Positions 8,450 to 17,388 of a stretch of DNA of 64,000 nucleotides are shown piece by piece. The translations under genes were made by a program, and so were the position numbers. The stretch is taken from assembly GCF_000313565.1 (NCBI RefSeq), contig NZ_HE578927.1, positions 168,334-232,333 of the forward strand, written 5' to 3'. Each line of letters opens with the position of its first letter. The first letter of the stretch is position 1. The notes beneath the pieces were generated by a model. That model saw only the letters and a program-made list of their open reading frames with translations. It ran no database searches and was not told the origin of the DNA. Source of the DNA: Dielma fastidiosa. Its GTDB lineage: Bacteria; Bacillota_I; Bacilli_A; Erysipelotrichales; Erysipelotrichaceae.

Positions 8450-9147
8450 GAAAGGCACCACCCTTCAAGAAAAGCACTCACAATTGCGCAGAAACGGCCG
8501 CTTTGATGGTAATAAGCAAAATGATCCTCCTGTTCTAAAACAATCAAACACGCTTCAGGCATTAAAGCTTCCATCTTTTTTCCCATCCATAATGGTGTCT
8601 GATCATCACACTCACCCCAAATCAGCAAAACCGGTACCTTAATCTTTTCAAGAACCGGTGTCAGATCCTCATTGACAACCTGTACCAGCACCTTGCGCTG
8701 AAACACATCCGCATGCTGATAATCATAGCTTCCTTTAGGCTTAGGCAGCGGCAGCCAGCGGCTCAGCTTATGACAAGTCTGACGCCAGCGCTTCTGCCAT
8801 GTCAGCGGCGGTTTAATACCGGCAGCTCCCGTTAAAATCATCGCGCTGACTGAATATTTCAACGCATAGCGGATCGCCAGACGGGCGCCAAAAGAATGCG
8901 CGATCAGAATTGGATCTGTTAATTCATGATCAAGAACAAACTGATGAAATGCTTCTACATAATCATCAAAGGTATCATAATTTTCAATAGCTTCACTCTC
9001 ACCAAAGCCAAAAAGATCCAGTGAGGCTACTCGATAATGCTCTTTAAGCTTCTGCTGAAGCGGATTCATCATGGTACAATTCTGACCCCAGCCATGCAGC
9101 AGAATTACATTTCTTCCAGATCCAGCGATCTGATAATGGATATTCAT
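8446..9147 (-). CDS. Alpha/beta hydrolase
   Basis: A 233-residue alpha/beta-hydrolase-fold protein, probably cytosolic. The oxyanion-hole HGWGQN is near residue 19, the nucleophile elbow AHSFGA near residue 85, the late acid in WGECDDQTP, and the catalytic His in QEDHFAYYH. The family includes BioH-like carboxylesterases; the substrate is unknown. It overlaps murF by four bases, so it belongs to the wall-synthesis unit. Its ribosome binding site lies in a small hairpin shared with the end of the upstream two-component operon. Confidence 0.8.
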   Translation of the reverse strand: MNIHYQIAGSGRNVILLHGWGQNCTMMNPLQQKLKEHYRVASLDLFGFGESEAIENYDTFDDYVEAFHQFVLDHELTDPILIAHSFGARLAIRYALKYSVSAMILTGAAGIKPPLTWQKRWRQTCHKLSRWLPLPKPKGSYDYQHADVFQRKVLVQVVNEDLTPVLEKIKVPVLLIWGECDDQTPLWMGKKMEALMPEACLIVLEQEDHFAYYHQSGRFCAIVSAFLEGWCLS

Positions 9148-9154
9148 AAAAAAA

Positions 9155-9185
9155 CCCCTCCTGATTCAGTCTATGAATCAGTGAG
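9155..9185 (-). terminator. Hairpin plus T-run overlapping the hydrolase ribosome binding site
   Basis: On the minus strand CTGATTC-atagact-GAATCAG is followed by GAGGGG and seven T. This could terminate the histidine kinase transcript and also mask the AGGAGGGG ribosome site of the hydrolase. Most of the block recurs at 61545-61566 ahead of the YunC-like gene. Confidence 0.5.
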
Positions 9186-9199
9186 AGGTATTAAAACTA

Positions 9200-10546
9200 T
9201 CAGGCTTTAAATTTATTGATTCTAAAAATTACACCTTTGGTCATATTTTCACCAGAAACATTATAACCATTCGCTGTCGTTACCTTATAAACGATGGATA
9301 AACCAATACCAAACTGGCCGCCCTGTCCCTTTTCAAAAGGTTTAAATAAAGAAGCGATGCGGCTCTCTGACATACAAGGGCCATCATTGGAAATACTCAG
9401 CTCATCTTCATTCAGTTTAATTTTTACCTGCGTCTGCGCGTAACGCAAAGAATTCTCCAATAGATTCTCCACTGTAATACGCCATGGCTCCTTGGAACCA
9501 TTAAAATAAACCTCTTTCAGATCAGCCTTGATTTCAATATCCGGTTTTACTGCCTTCATAGCCAGCAGAACCTCCTCAATAACTTCCTTCATATTGGTAC
9601 GCTTTTCACCGGTATTCTGTGACACAAGATATTCAACACGATTCAGATAAAGCAAGGAATGCACCTTACGCTCTAAACGATTCGCATTATCAATAATAAC
9701 ATCGACACTCTTTTCAAGCGTATCATATGGATAAATACCATCCTTAATTGATTCACCATAAGATTTAATCGTAGCTATCGGCGTCTTAAGATCATGAGAA
9801 ATATTATGAATCATTTCCTCCTTGGTCTTCTCTTGACGCTTCAGCTCCTGACGCATGCTGACTAACGCATCCGCCAGTTCACCAATTTCATCATTACGAT
9901 TTACCTTCAGCTCAGCATCCTCACCCAGCTTAATCTTTTCAATGTAATTACGAATCTGATTCAATGGATGAATCAGATAACCCATCCAAATCATCAGCAC
10001 AATAAAGAACACGCCAACCGCGATTACCGTAATATTGATTACACTGCTTAACAGCGTATCCCGATACATTGTTCGGTATTCCTTGGTAACCAAAGATACC
10101 ACCGCAAAATTAGGACTGGCAATATTAATCGCATAATAACCGCCGTCATAAGTATAATGGCCGACCTCAACACCGTCCTCCATCTGCTTCAGCAGCTGCT
10201 TGCCGATGGTCAGCGTCAGCGAGCGGTTGTTGTTTAACGTTTCCGAGGCAGAAGAATAATTGCCTTTATCGGTATAGAAGATATGAATCATCATCGTATC
10301 TTTCTGCGTGTCTTCTAATTGAAGGGTGATGATCTTATCCTCATCAACCCCCATCTTATATAGATTGACGATAATCGATTGATTGCGGTCAATGATATTA
10401 AACATTTGATCTCGGATAAAATCATCAACATTTCCGGTCAGAAAGATAAAGAAAAAGGAAGAGAAAAAAGCGATGAAAAAGAATATCAGAACAAACAGCT
10501 GCTGGGATAATGATAAATTCTTGACCCACGCATTCAGCTTTTTCAT
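9200..10546 (-). CDS. Sensor histidine kinase
   Basis: A 448-residue membrane kinase: TM1 about residues 15-37, an extracellular sensor of about 130 residues, TM2 about 168-192, HAMP about 192-240, HisKA with phospho-acceptor H251 in ISHDLKTP, and a HATPase domain with N-box ENLLENSLRYA and FEKGQGGQFGIGLSIV. It phosphorylates the response regulator encoded immediately upstream, whose stop overlaps this start (TAATG). The extracellular domain is not one I recognise, so the signal is unknown. Adjacent wall-synthesis genes hint at an envelope signal, which is inference only. Confidence 0.9.
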   Translation of the reverse strand: MKKLNAWVKNLSLSQQLFVLIFFFIAFFSSFFFIFLTGNVDDFIRDQMFNIIDRNQSIIVNLYKMGVDEDKIITLQLEDTQKDTMMIHIFYTDKGNYSSASETLNNNRSLTLTIGKQLLKQMEDGVEVGHYTYDGGYYAINIASPNFAVVSLVTKEYRTMYRDTLLSSVINITVIAVGVFFIVLMIWMGYLIHPLNQIRNYIEKIKLGEDAELKVNRNDEIGELADALVSMRQELKRQEKTKEEMIHNISHDLKTPIATIKSYGESIKDGIYPYDTLEKSVDVIIDNANRLERKVHSLLYLNRVEYLVSQNTGEKRTNMKEVIEEVLLAMKAVKPDIEIKADLKEVYFNGSKEPWRITVENLLENSLRYAQTQVKIKLNEDELSISNDGPCMSESRIASLFKPFEKGQGGQFGIGLSIVYKVTTANGYNVSGENMTKGVIFRINKFKA

Positions 10547-11205
10547 TATCCTAAACGATAGCCATAGCCATAAATCGTATGAATATTCAGCTTAGGCAGC
10601 TTCTTTCTAAGTCTACGCAGCGTATCATCAACAACACGGTCTGAGCCAAAATAATTATCCTCCCAAACCAGTTCCAAAATTTTCTCTCGGGAGAACGCTG
10701 TTCCTTTGTTGCGGATAAACATCATCAGCAAATCAAATTCTTTTGTTGTCAGATCGATTTCTTCATTATTATCAAATACCTTGCGCTGTTCCTCATCCAG
10801 TTCATAGCTGTCAATCTGAATACGCGTATTCTCACTCTTATACGTCCGCTTAATAATGTTGTTTACCCGCAGCACAAGCTCCTTAGGTGAAAATGGTTTC
10901 GTGATGTAATCATCACTGCCCTTTTCTAAACCAATGATGCGGTCAAACTCTTTATCGCGTGCGGACATGAAAATAACCGGAACATCACGGCCCTGCAGGC
11001 GAATCTCTTCAATCAGATCAAAACCGGATTTATCATCCAGCATAATATCCAGAATCCATAGATGAACATCATCATCCACCGTATGAATGCTGGCCTGTTC
11101 ATAAGTATAATAGGAACGCACTTCATAGCCTTCTTTTTCAAGATAGCGTTTTACCAGTTCATTTAAGTCTTTTTCATCTTCAACTACACAGATTACTTTT
11201 TTCAT
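10546..11205 (-). CDS. OmpR/PhoB-family response regulator
   Basis: A 219-residue two-domain regulator. The receiver domain has E10-D11 acidic residues, phospho-acceptor D53 (LDIMLDD), MSARD and KPFSPKEL; the C-terminal winged helix (about 125-218) has the TTKEFDLL and VVDDTLRRLRKKL segments. The start at 11205 is chosen because GGTGG lies eight bases upstream and the receiver fold begins there; a longer frame adds seven residues. It is first in a two-gene operon with the sensor kinase. Confidence 0.92.
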   Translation of the reverse strand: MKKVICVVEDEKDLNELVKRYLEKEGYEVRSYYTYEQASIHTVDDDVHLWILDIMLDDKSGFDLIEEIRLQGRDVPVIFMSARDKEFDRIIGLEKGSDDYITKPFSPKELVLRVNNIIKRTYKSENTRIQIDSYELDEEQRKVFDNNEEIDLTTKEFDLLMMFIRNKGTAFSREKILELVWEDNYFGSDRVVDDTLRRLRKKLPKLNIHTIYGYGYRLG

Positions 11206-11356
11206 AAATACCACCTCTTCTACCACTTATTGTATCAAAATTTGAGAAAATTAAAAGGACTTGTTTAAAGTCCCTTCGATTTAACAAAATTTACGATTTT
11301 ATTCACACATTTGGATAGTCAGCATTCAAACAGCAGTATTTATATCAGCATATTTA

Positions 11357-11385
11357 TTGATTTTTATGCTGTCATTGCGTATAAT
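11357..11385 (+). promoter_or_regulatory. Promoter of the toxin-antitoxin pair
   Basis: TTGATT at 11357-11362 and TATAAT at 11380-11385 are spaced by 17 bases. GAGGTG and the antitoxin start follow within 25 bases. Confidence 0.7.
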
Positions 11386-11406
11386 ATAAGTAATGAGGTG
11401 ATGATT

Positions 11407-11727
11407 ATGAATATTCGAAGTGCAATTGAAAACACAATTTCTATTTCTCAGTTTAACCGTGGACTGGCTGGGAAAATCTTTGATGAAGTAAAACGCCATG
11501 GCGCTAAGGTTGTTATGAAAAACAACTCTCCTGAATGTGTCCTTATTTCACCTGAAGAATATATCCATCTTCTGGATGAAGTAAGTGATGCAAGGCTCTT
11601 AACCGTTGCTACACAGCGTATGTCCACATTCAATCCCTCCGCCGTTATCTCCCAGGAACAGGTAGATCAGGAATTTGGATTCAGCCCTTCTGACTTTGAA
11701 GAAACGGATGACATTGAATTTGAATGA
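11407..11727 (+). CDS. Phd/YefM-family antitoxin
   Basis: A 106-residue antitoxin. The N-terminal half has the Phd/YefM DNA-binding layout (NTISISQFNRG...IFDEVKRHGAKVVMKNNSPECVLISPEEYIHLLDE); the acidic C-terminus (EFGFSPSDFEETDDIEFE) is the likely toxin-neutralising tail. The ATG at 11407 lies six bases after GAGGTG and is preferred over one at 11401. It overlaps the toxin gene by four bases, the usual arrangement for type II pairs, and probably represses its own promoter. Confidence 0.85.
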   Translation: MNIRSAIENTISISQFNRGLAGKIFDEVKRHGAKVVMKNNSPECVLISPEEYIHLLDEVSDARLLTVATQRMSTFNPSAVISQEQVDQEFGFSPSDFEETDDIEFE

Positions 11728-12053
11728 GCTGGAATGTCAAATACCTTCCTGAAGCCCTTGAAGACCTCCGCAAACTGGATGGCAGCCAGAAAATTCTGAT
11801 TCGAAAAGCAATTCAGAAAGTCTGCAAAAATCCTTTGCCGGAAAACGAAGGCGGCTATGGAAAACCCCTGGGAAACAAAAATAGAACTAATCTTTCCGGC
11901 TTCCTAAAAATCAAACTCCGAGGTGCTGGTCTGCGTATGGTCTACCAGCTCATCCGGCATAACGATGATCTGTTGATTGTTGTAATTGGCGCGCGGGAAG
12001 ATGATGAAGTCTATGAAGTCGCACAAAATCGCATAACGAAACATGATTTGTAA
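11724..12053 (+). CDS. RelE/ParE-family toxin
   Basis: A 109-residue basic protein of the RelE/ParE fold: W.VKYLPEALEDLRKLDGSQKILIRKAIQKV, then GYGKPLGN, KIKLRGAGLRMVYQL and VIGAREDDEVYEVA. The R-G-A-G-L-R-M-V-Y and final basic residues match ribosome-dependent mRNA interferases of the RelE type, so translation arrest is the likely action. It is coupled to the antitoxin by an ATGA overlap and is intact. Confidence 0.85.
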   Translation: MSWNVKYLPEALEDLRKLDGSQKILIRKAIQKVCKNPLPENEGGYGKPLGNKNRTNLSGFLKIKLRGAGLRMVYQLIRHNDDLLIVVIGAREDDEVYEVAQNRITKHDL

Positions 12054-12057
12054 AAGA

Positions 12058-12086
12058 AACGGCAAAACTCCTGCCGTTTCTTTTCT
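12058..12086 (+). terminator. Terminator of the toxin-antitoxin operon
   Basis: AAACGGCA pairs with TGCCGTTT and is followed by CTTTTCTTTG, five bases after the toxin stop. Confidence 0.8.
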
Positions 12087-12288
12087 TTGTTTAAGCTAAT
12101 ATTCTGTCGAATGATATCATCCCTATCTCCTCCACTCATATACTTCTCTATTTATCACCCCAGGTGTTAATCCATTTATTATAGCTAAGCAATTAAGGTA
12201 TAGGGTAGACATTGCCAACAGCCAATATAGACATATTGAAGACTCAACCTAAAATGGCTGCAAAATGAATGTAATAATTTACGGACAA
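12087..12288. other. Non-coding stretch between the toxin gene and glmM
   Basis: AT-rich sequence between two convergent terminators. I see no open frame with a ribosome site, no RNA motif and no repeat. Confidence 0.5.
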
Positions 12289-12324
12289 GAAAAGTACGAT
12301 TTTAAACAAACCGTACTTTATTCG
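12289..12324 (-). terminator. Terminator after glmM
   Basis: On the minus strand AAAGTACG pairs with CGTACTTT around a 16-base loop and is followed by TCTTG. It lies about 45 bases past the glmM stop. Confidence 0.7.
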
Positions 12325-12370
12325 TTTCAATTAATAATATATGATAACAAAAATATTCCTATAAATTGTA

Positions 12371-13708
12371 TTATAAGGTATTGTTAGAACTTCTTATCGT
12401 GTCTACGATTTGATAAACGTACTCTTCACACAATTCATGAGTCTTGGCTTCAACCATGACACGGACTAACGGTTCAGTACCGCTTGGCCGAACCAAAATC
12501 CGTCCTTCATCGCCAAGCTTTGCTTCCACAGCCGCAATTTCCGCAAGAATTTTGGGATCATGCAGAGCCTTTTCCTTATCCTTTACCGGCACATTAACTA
12601 AAAGCTGCGGATAAATAAACAGCTCTTCACCTAAAGTCTTTAAGCTTAGCCCGGTTTCCTTCATGATTTTCAGCAGCTGCAAGGCGGTAAATAAACCATC
12701 TCCAGTTGTTTCATATTCATTAAAGATGATATGGCCGCTTTGTTCACCGCCAATCGTATAACCATTAGCTTCCATACTTTCATAAACATATTTATCACCA
12801 ACAGCCGTTTGAACGCTGTGAATGCCGCACTTCTCAAAAGCTTTATATAAACCGAGATTCGCCATGACTGTCGTCACCACAACATCGTCCTTCAACAGTC
12901 CTTTAGCCTTTAATGCCTTACCAACAATATAAAGCGTATAATCACCATTAATCAGATTGCCATCTTCATCAACGGCAATTAAACGATCCGCATCACCGTC
13001 AAAAGCAAAGCCAGCATCATAATGTCCCTTGCGCATCAGTTCCTGAAGTTCCTCGGGATGCGTTGATCCGCAATGTGTATTAATATTAACACCGTTAGGT
13101 TCACTGTGAATCACTTCAAGCTTCGCGCCTAACTCACGCAGTGTTTCCACCGCTGTTGCTACCGCGCTGCCATTTGCCAGATCCAATGCGATATTCATGC
13201 CTGATAAATCGCAGGCCGTTTCCCTTAACCATGAAATATACAGCTGCAGCGCGTCATGATAATCGATGATGCGGCCGATTGCTTCATTAATCGCATAAGG
13301 CAGTTCATCTTCACCCGTAAAGGTTGCCTCAATGGCTTCCTCAACGGCCGGGTCCATTTTTTTACCAGCCGGTGAAAACAGCTTAATGCCATTATCATAA
13401 TAAGGGTTATGAGAAGCTGAAACCATGATACCGCAGCTGAAATGCTCCTTCTGAATCAGATAAGATACGCTGGGTGTCGGGCATACACCCAACAGATACA
13501 CATCAGCGCCGCTCGCCGCAGCTCCAGCCGCTAAGCCCGATTCAAACATTGAACTGGACAAACGGGTATCTTTGCCAATCAGTATGCGCGCATGACCGCT
13601 TTGCCCATAATAGGCACCCAGATAACGGCCAATCTTAATTGCCTTATCCAGTGTCAGCGTATCATTAGCGCGTCCGCGTATGCCATCTGTACCAAAATAT
13701 TTTCCCAT
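12371..13708 (-). CDS. glmM: Phosphoglucosamine mutase
   Basis: A 445-residue enzyme converting glucosamine-6-phosphate to glucosamine-1-phosphate for UDP-GlcNAc and wall synthesis. Visible motifs are GTDGIRG at the N-terminus, catalytic S99 in VSASHNPYYDNG, the metal loop DGDADR, the sugar-binding GGEQSGH and the phosphate-binding RPSGTEPLVRVMVEA. Length is standard. It lies 23 bases after cdaR and completes the conserved cdaA-cdaR-glmM cluster, in which GlmM is known in several Firmicutes to bind and inhibit CdaA. Confidence 0.97.
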   Translation of the reverse strand: MGKYFGTDGIRGRANDTLTLDKAIKIGRYLGAYYGQSGHARILIGKDTRLSSSMFESGLAAGAAASGADVYLLGVCPTPSVSYLIQKEHFSCGIMVSASHNPYYDNGIKLFSPAGKKMDPAVEEAIEATFTGEDELPYAINEAIGRIIDYHDALQLYISWLRETACDLSGMNIALDLANGSAVATAVETLRELGAKLEVIHSEPNGVNINTHCGSTHPEELQELMRKGHYDAGFAFDGDADRLIAVDEDGNLINGDYTLYIVGKALKAKGLLKDDVVVTTVMANLGLYKAFEKCGIHSVQTAVGDKYVYESMEANGYTIGGEQSGHIIFNEYETTGDGLFTALQLLKIMKETGLSLKTLGEELFIYPQLLVNVPVKDKEKALHDPKILAEIAAVEAKLGDEGRILVRPSGTEPLVRVMVEAKTHELCEEYVYQIVDTIRSSNNTL

Positions 13709-13731
13709 AGTAGCTCCTGTCTTTTTAATTT

Positions 13732-15114
13732 TTATTTTGTGACATTGATCTTGATCGTCTGCTTATCTAAGGTATAAGTTGCCAGCTTATTACCGCCGCT
13801 GACATGCAGAGGCAATTCAATCGTACCGGTCTGCGTTACATCCGCTAAATCGATATAAACTGAAATCGCGCTGCCATCCTCAGTATCAAGAACTTCCTGA
13901 GCACCGCTGACGGTCACATTCACTGTCTGCGGTTCATTTTCATCAAGTGTCAATTTGTAATTCTGAGTATTATTCTTCCATTGAATTGGAATATCCTCAA
14001 TCACTTTCTCAACCTTATCCGCTAATTCAATAGTAATGCTGACAACCGAAACGCTCTTCTTACGCACACCGCTTGGCAGATTAATTGGCATTGAAAGAAC
14101 CTGCGGTGATGAAGTAAAGCTGCTTACCGGTACTTGAATATCAATACCGTTGATCTGATCAAGCACCTCCTGCGGTCCATAAATCGTCACAGCCTGATGA
14201 TCCAAGCTATACCGTGAGATTGCCTTGTTGTTTGGAACCTCACCAATCGGCACAATGCTGATTGGCACATCCTTTTCAGGACGGGTAACCTTAACCGTAG
14301 TTTTGATCTTATCCGGAACAATATCAACATCCATACGATTTCCCTGCTGATCATAAGCTACTAACGGTGCCTCAACAGTGAAATCACCAGTTACATTCGA
14401 TACATCAATTAAAGCTTTTACGATTGATATCGAGCGAATCGTCGCGTCACTGGCACGTACCAGCACAGAATCCTTTTCAAATTCAGGCTCAGAGAGAGCA
14501 TACACTGAATCCATATCCTTCGTATTAATAAAATCATAACCAATTTGGAATTCCTGAGACTGCTTCTTGCTGATTGTAATTACCGCGCTTGATGGATTTA
14601 CCACAGCGGTAATACGGCTGGAAATATTCGCAACCTTTAAATCAACCTGATGCGTCCCTTCACCTAAACCATTCAAATCAGCCACAACCTTCTGCGTTGC
14701 CTGACTGTCTGCCATTTGAATATCTGACAGATCACCCATCAGATAAACCGTTACTGATTCAGGTAAACCGGTTACCTCATAAACCGCTGAATTGACCTCG
14801 GCGGTTACCGGCTGATCCGTATAGGTGTTCGTATAAGCCGGCTGTCTGCTGATTGACAAAGAATCCGTGGAATTGGTAGCCACATAGAGGATGATTGCTA
14901 AAATCAAAGCAACCTCCTTGGCATAACGCTGATTAAACAAAATCTTATCAAACCAAGCGCTTACCCAACGGAAAGCCTTTGCGAAAGTATTTTCGATACT
15001 TGCATAGGAACGGGCAATTTTCTGACTTTGCTGAGCAATCGTTTTAGCCAGCTCAACTTTATTTTCATTAATCTTCTTTTCTTCCTGCTCTTTTTTCTTC
15101 TTAGGTCTAGCCAT
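13732..15114 (-). CDS. cdaR: CdaR/YbbR-domain regulator of diadenylate cyclase
   Basis: A 460-residue membrane-attached protein. One TM segment (about residues 64-82, VALILAIILYVATN) is followed by several YbbR repeats outside the membrane. In other Firmicutes CdaR modulates CdaA. Here the N-terminus before the TM is a long, lysine/glutamate-rich cytosolic stretch (about 63 residues, starting MARPKKKKEQEEKK), longer than I expect for the family. It follows cdaA with only two bases between stop and start, so the pair is translationally linked. Confidence 0.9.
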   Translation of the reverse strand: MARPKKKKEQEEKKINENKVELAKTIAQQSQKIARSYASIENTFAKAFRWVSAWFDKILFNQRYAKEVALILAIILYVATNSTDSLSISRQPAYTNTYTDQPVTAEVNSAVYEVTGLPESVTVYLMGDLSDIQMADSQATQKVVADLNGLGEGTHQVDLKVANISSRITAVVNPSSAVITISKKQSQEFQIGYDFINTKDMDSVYALSEPEFEKDSVLVRASDATIRSISIVKALIDVSNVTGDFTVEAPLVAYDQQGNRMDVDIVPDKIKTTVKVTRPEKDVPISIVPIGEVPNNKAISRYSLDHQAVTIYGPQEVLDQINGIDIQVPVSSFTSSPQVLSMPINLPSGVRKKSVSVVSITIELADKVEKVIEDIPIQWKNNTQNYKLTLDENEPQTVNVTVSGAQEVLDTEDGSAISVYIDLADVTQTGTIELPLHVSGGNKLATYTLDKQTIKINVTK

Positions 15115-15116
15115 GA

Positions 15117-16169
15117 CTACTCACCTCCTTCAGTTTCTGAATCTGATTGATCATATACGATCTCTTCAGCAACTTCCTGAGTTTCTTCTAATTCTTCAGC
15201 CGCTTCCACTGGCTTTTCAGCCTCTTCAGCCTTGACTTCTTCCTCAGCCTTACGCTTACCAAACTTCTTCACTGATTTCTTCATCAAATGTGCTGTGATT
15301 TTTGGGCCCTTATGCTCTTCAGCCTCTACACCGTCACTGAATTCAATTTCATCATCATAATCCTTTTTGATTTGATTATCCTTCTGAATCTCATTTTCTG
15401 TGTGACAGATTACCATCATCAGATATTCACGCAATGAATCAACGCTCATCACATGCAGCTTGCCGCCCTCCGCAATCGAAATCGTACCGGTTTCCTCTGA
15501 AACCACGATTGATATAGAATCAGTAATTTCACTGATACCGATTGCCGCGCGGTGACGGGCACCGTATGAAGATGGAAAATCAAAGGTTGTAGGCGGAAAA
15601 TAAGCACTGGCACAGGCAATCTTATCGCCCTGAATGATAACCGCACCATCGTGCAGCGGTGTACCCGGAACAAAGATCGAACATAATAATTCACTGGTCA
15701 CGATGGAATTCATCTTCGTACCTGTTTTGATATAATCAGATAATGAATGACTTTGCTCCAGCGAAATTAAAGCACCTGTCTGGGTAGCACTCAATTCACC
15801 GGCTGCCTTCACTAACTCATCAACCAGATTTTCACGTTCGTTAACCGTTAAGGTTGAAATACGAGAAAAAACATTCGTCTTTCCTAGCTTTTCAAGCACA
15901 TTGCGGATCTCTGGCTGGAACAGAATAATCAAAGCCAGCGGCCCCCATGCAATAAACATCGCTGCCAAACTTTCAATGGTCGGCAGTTTGAAAACCTTGG
16001 CAAAAGCCTGTACGATAATAACAAAAATAATGCCCTTAAAAATCTGAATCGTTCTTGAATTATTACGAACGATCTTCAGTCCATAGTATATGACAACCCA
16101 TACGCACATGATATCAATAATGGCACGTATTATCTGAGTAATATTCGTTGTGGTGATATAGTTGAACAT
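15117..16169 (-). CDS. cdaA: Diadenylate cyclase CdaA
   Basis: A 350-residue membrane enzyme making c-di-AMP from two ATP. Three N-terminal hydrophobic segments (about residues 11-30, 42-58, 65-84) precede the DAC domain; catalytic motifs DGA (174-176, PLHDGAVII) and RHR (205-207, GARHRAAIG) are intact. The usual family length is about 270; here an extra tail of roughly 85 residues (from about 265) is rich in Glu and Lys and looks disordered. First gene of the cdaA-cdaR-glmM operon. Confidence 0.95.
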   Translation of the reverse strand: MFNYITTTNITQIIRAIIDIMCVWVVIYYGLKIVRNNSRTIQIFKGIIFVIIVQAFAKVFKLPTIESLAAMFIAWGPLALIILFQPEIRNVLEKLGKTNVFSRISTLTVNERENLVDELVKAAGELSATQTGALISLEQSHSLSDYIKTGTKMNSIVTSELLCSIFVPGTPLHDGAVIIQGDKIACASAYFPPTTFDFPSSYGARHRAAIGISEITDSISIVVSEETGTISIAEGGKLHVMSVDSLREYLMMVICHTENEIQKDNQIKKDYDDEIEFSDGVEAEEHKGPKITAHLMKKSVKKFGKRKAEEEVKAEEAEKPVEAAEELEETQEVAEEIVYDQSDSETEGGE

Positions 16170-16227
16170 GACAAAACTCCTTTCACTTTTTTAATTATAG
16201 CATAAATTTATTGTATCTGACTATTTT

Positions 16228-16989
16228 TTAAAGCTCATCATCAACAACATCAGCAACTTCATCAATCACCTTAAAAGCCATTGACTGAAGTTCCTGCGGT
16301 GAGTCATGAAAGGTATAGCCTTTATAAGCCTGAAGCATGGAACAGTCATTAAACTGATCACCGACACAGATAACAGATACCGGCTCTAATTTGCTATCAA
16401 TAAGCATTTTATTTATACCCTCAGCTTTGGAAATCCCCTTAGGCACAATATCCACACAATACAGATTAGGAAATGCTTCCACATAACCACTAAAGCGCTC
16501 ATTGATGGCTTTCGCATACTCATGATTGATTTCATTATCTTCAACGGAGATTACAATCTGCGCGATTTGTCCCTCCGCTATTAAATCAGCTTCACTGCGC
16601 ATCACATCCTGATTGCCATATTTCAGATCCTCTGCTGATGCTTTTAATACGGTGCGGCTGCGGCTGATGCCATTATTGAGGACATAGGATATACAATTCA
16701 GTGAACGAATGTAGTCAATAATTTCAAGAGCCGCGTTGAAATCGATCTTTGTAACTGATAGTACATTCCCATTGCCATCCGCTTGAACACCGCCGTTATT
16801 GGTTATCAGAAAATCAATAGCCAGCTCATTTTTAATGATTTCCTTTTGGATACTCTCTAATGAGCGGCCGGTAACGATACCAAACAGATTTCCCTGCTTG
16901 CGCCAGTTTATTAATGCTTCCTTATTTCTTTGTGAAACGGTATCACCTCTGCGTAACGTACCGTCATAATCTGCTGCCAGTAATTTCAT
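16228..16989 (-). CDS. Cof-type HAD phosphatase
   Basis: A 253-residue haloacid-dehalogenase-family hydrolase, type IIB (Cof) by its layout. Motif I is DYDGTLRRGD (nucleophile Asp), motif II NNGG, motif III K (GISKAEGI) and motif IV VICVGDQFNDCSML. Such enzymes dephosphorylate sugar phosphates or nucleotides; the substrate cannot be read from sequence. The ATG at 16989 is used because AAAGGAG lies eight bases upstream; a longer frame adds ten residues. Confidence 0.85.
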   Translation of the reverse strand: MKLLAADYDGTLRRGDTVSQRNKEALINWRKQGNLFGIVTGRSLESIQKEIIKNELAIDFLITNNGGVQADGNGNVLSVTKIDFNAALEIIDYIRSLNCISYVLNNGISRSRTVLKASAEDLKYGNQDVMRSEADLIAEGQIAQIVISVEDNEINHEYAKAINERFSGYVEAFPNLYCVDIVPKGISKAEGINKMLIDSKLEPVSVICVGDQFNDCSMLQAYKGYTFHDSPQELQSMAFKVIDEVADVVDDEL

Positions 16990-17071
16990 TCTTAACTCCT
17001 TTGTTAGTTTATGAACCATCTATAAAATCATACACATGAACATTATATCGGCTCCATTAAAAATTGCAACC

Positions 17072-17098
17072 AAAATAAAAGCCACGGCTGTGGCTTAG
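17072..17098 (-). terminator. Terminator after the 97-residue unknown gene
   Basis: On the minus strand AGCCAC-agcc-GTGGCT is followed by TTTATTTTGG, overlapping the stop codon. Confidence 0.75.
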
Positions 17099-17388
17099 TT
17101 AACTTCTGAATATTTTCTGCGTTCTGGGCTTAAGTTATCTACATAATAACGAAGTGTTAAAGCTGAACCACACATGTTCTTTGTCTTAGGAGCAGCCAGA
17201 ATAATATCCCCTTCTAAGAGAGCTTCAAGCATTGCCTTGCAGCATGTAGTCATATTTTTAACACCTGGTTCCAATTCTTCCATTAAATCTTTGGCATTGC
17301 ATTCTATATACAGCCATTGTTTGTTATGAGCTTCTTCTTTTTTAGCCTGTAGTTTTTCAATATAATCAGCAATCGTGAATTTATCCAT
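17095..17388 (-). CDS. Conserved-looking small cytosolic protein, unknown function
   Basis: A 97-residue protein that I do not recognise with certainty. It has no signal peptide or membrane segment. Four Cys residues (WLYIECNAKDL, TTCCKAMLE, NMCGSALT) and the ordered helix-rich N-terminus (IADYIEKLQAKKEEAHNKQW) suggest a folded domain, possibly metal or DNA binding. The start at 17388 has GGAGGAG seven bases upstream. It stands alone with its own terminator. Confidence 0.6.
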   Translation of the reverse strand: MDKFTIADYIEKLQAKKEEAHNKQWLYIECNAKDLMEELEPGVKNMTTCCKAMLEALLEGDIILAAPKTKNMCGSALTLRYYVDNLSPERRKYSEVN

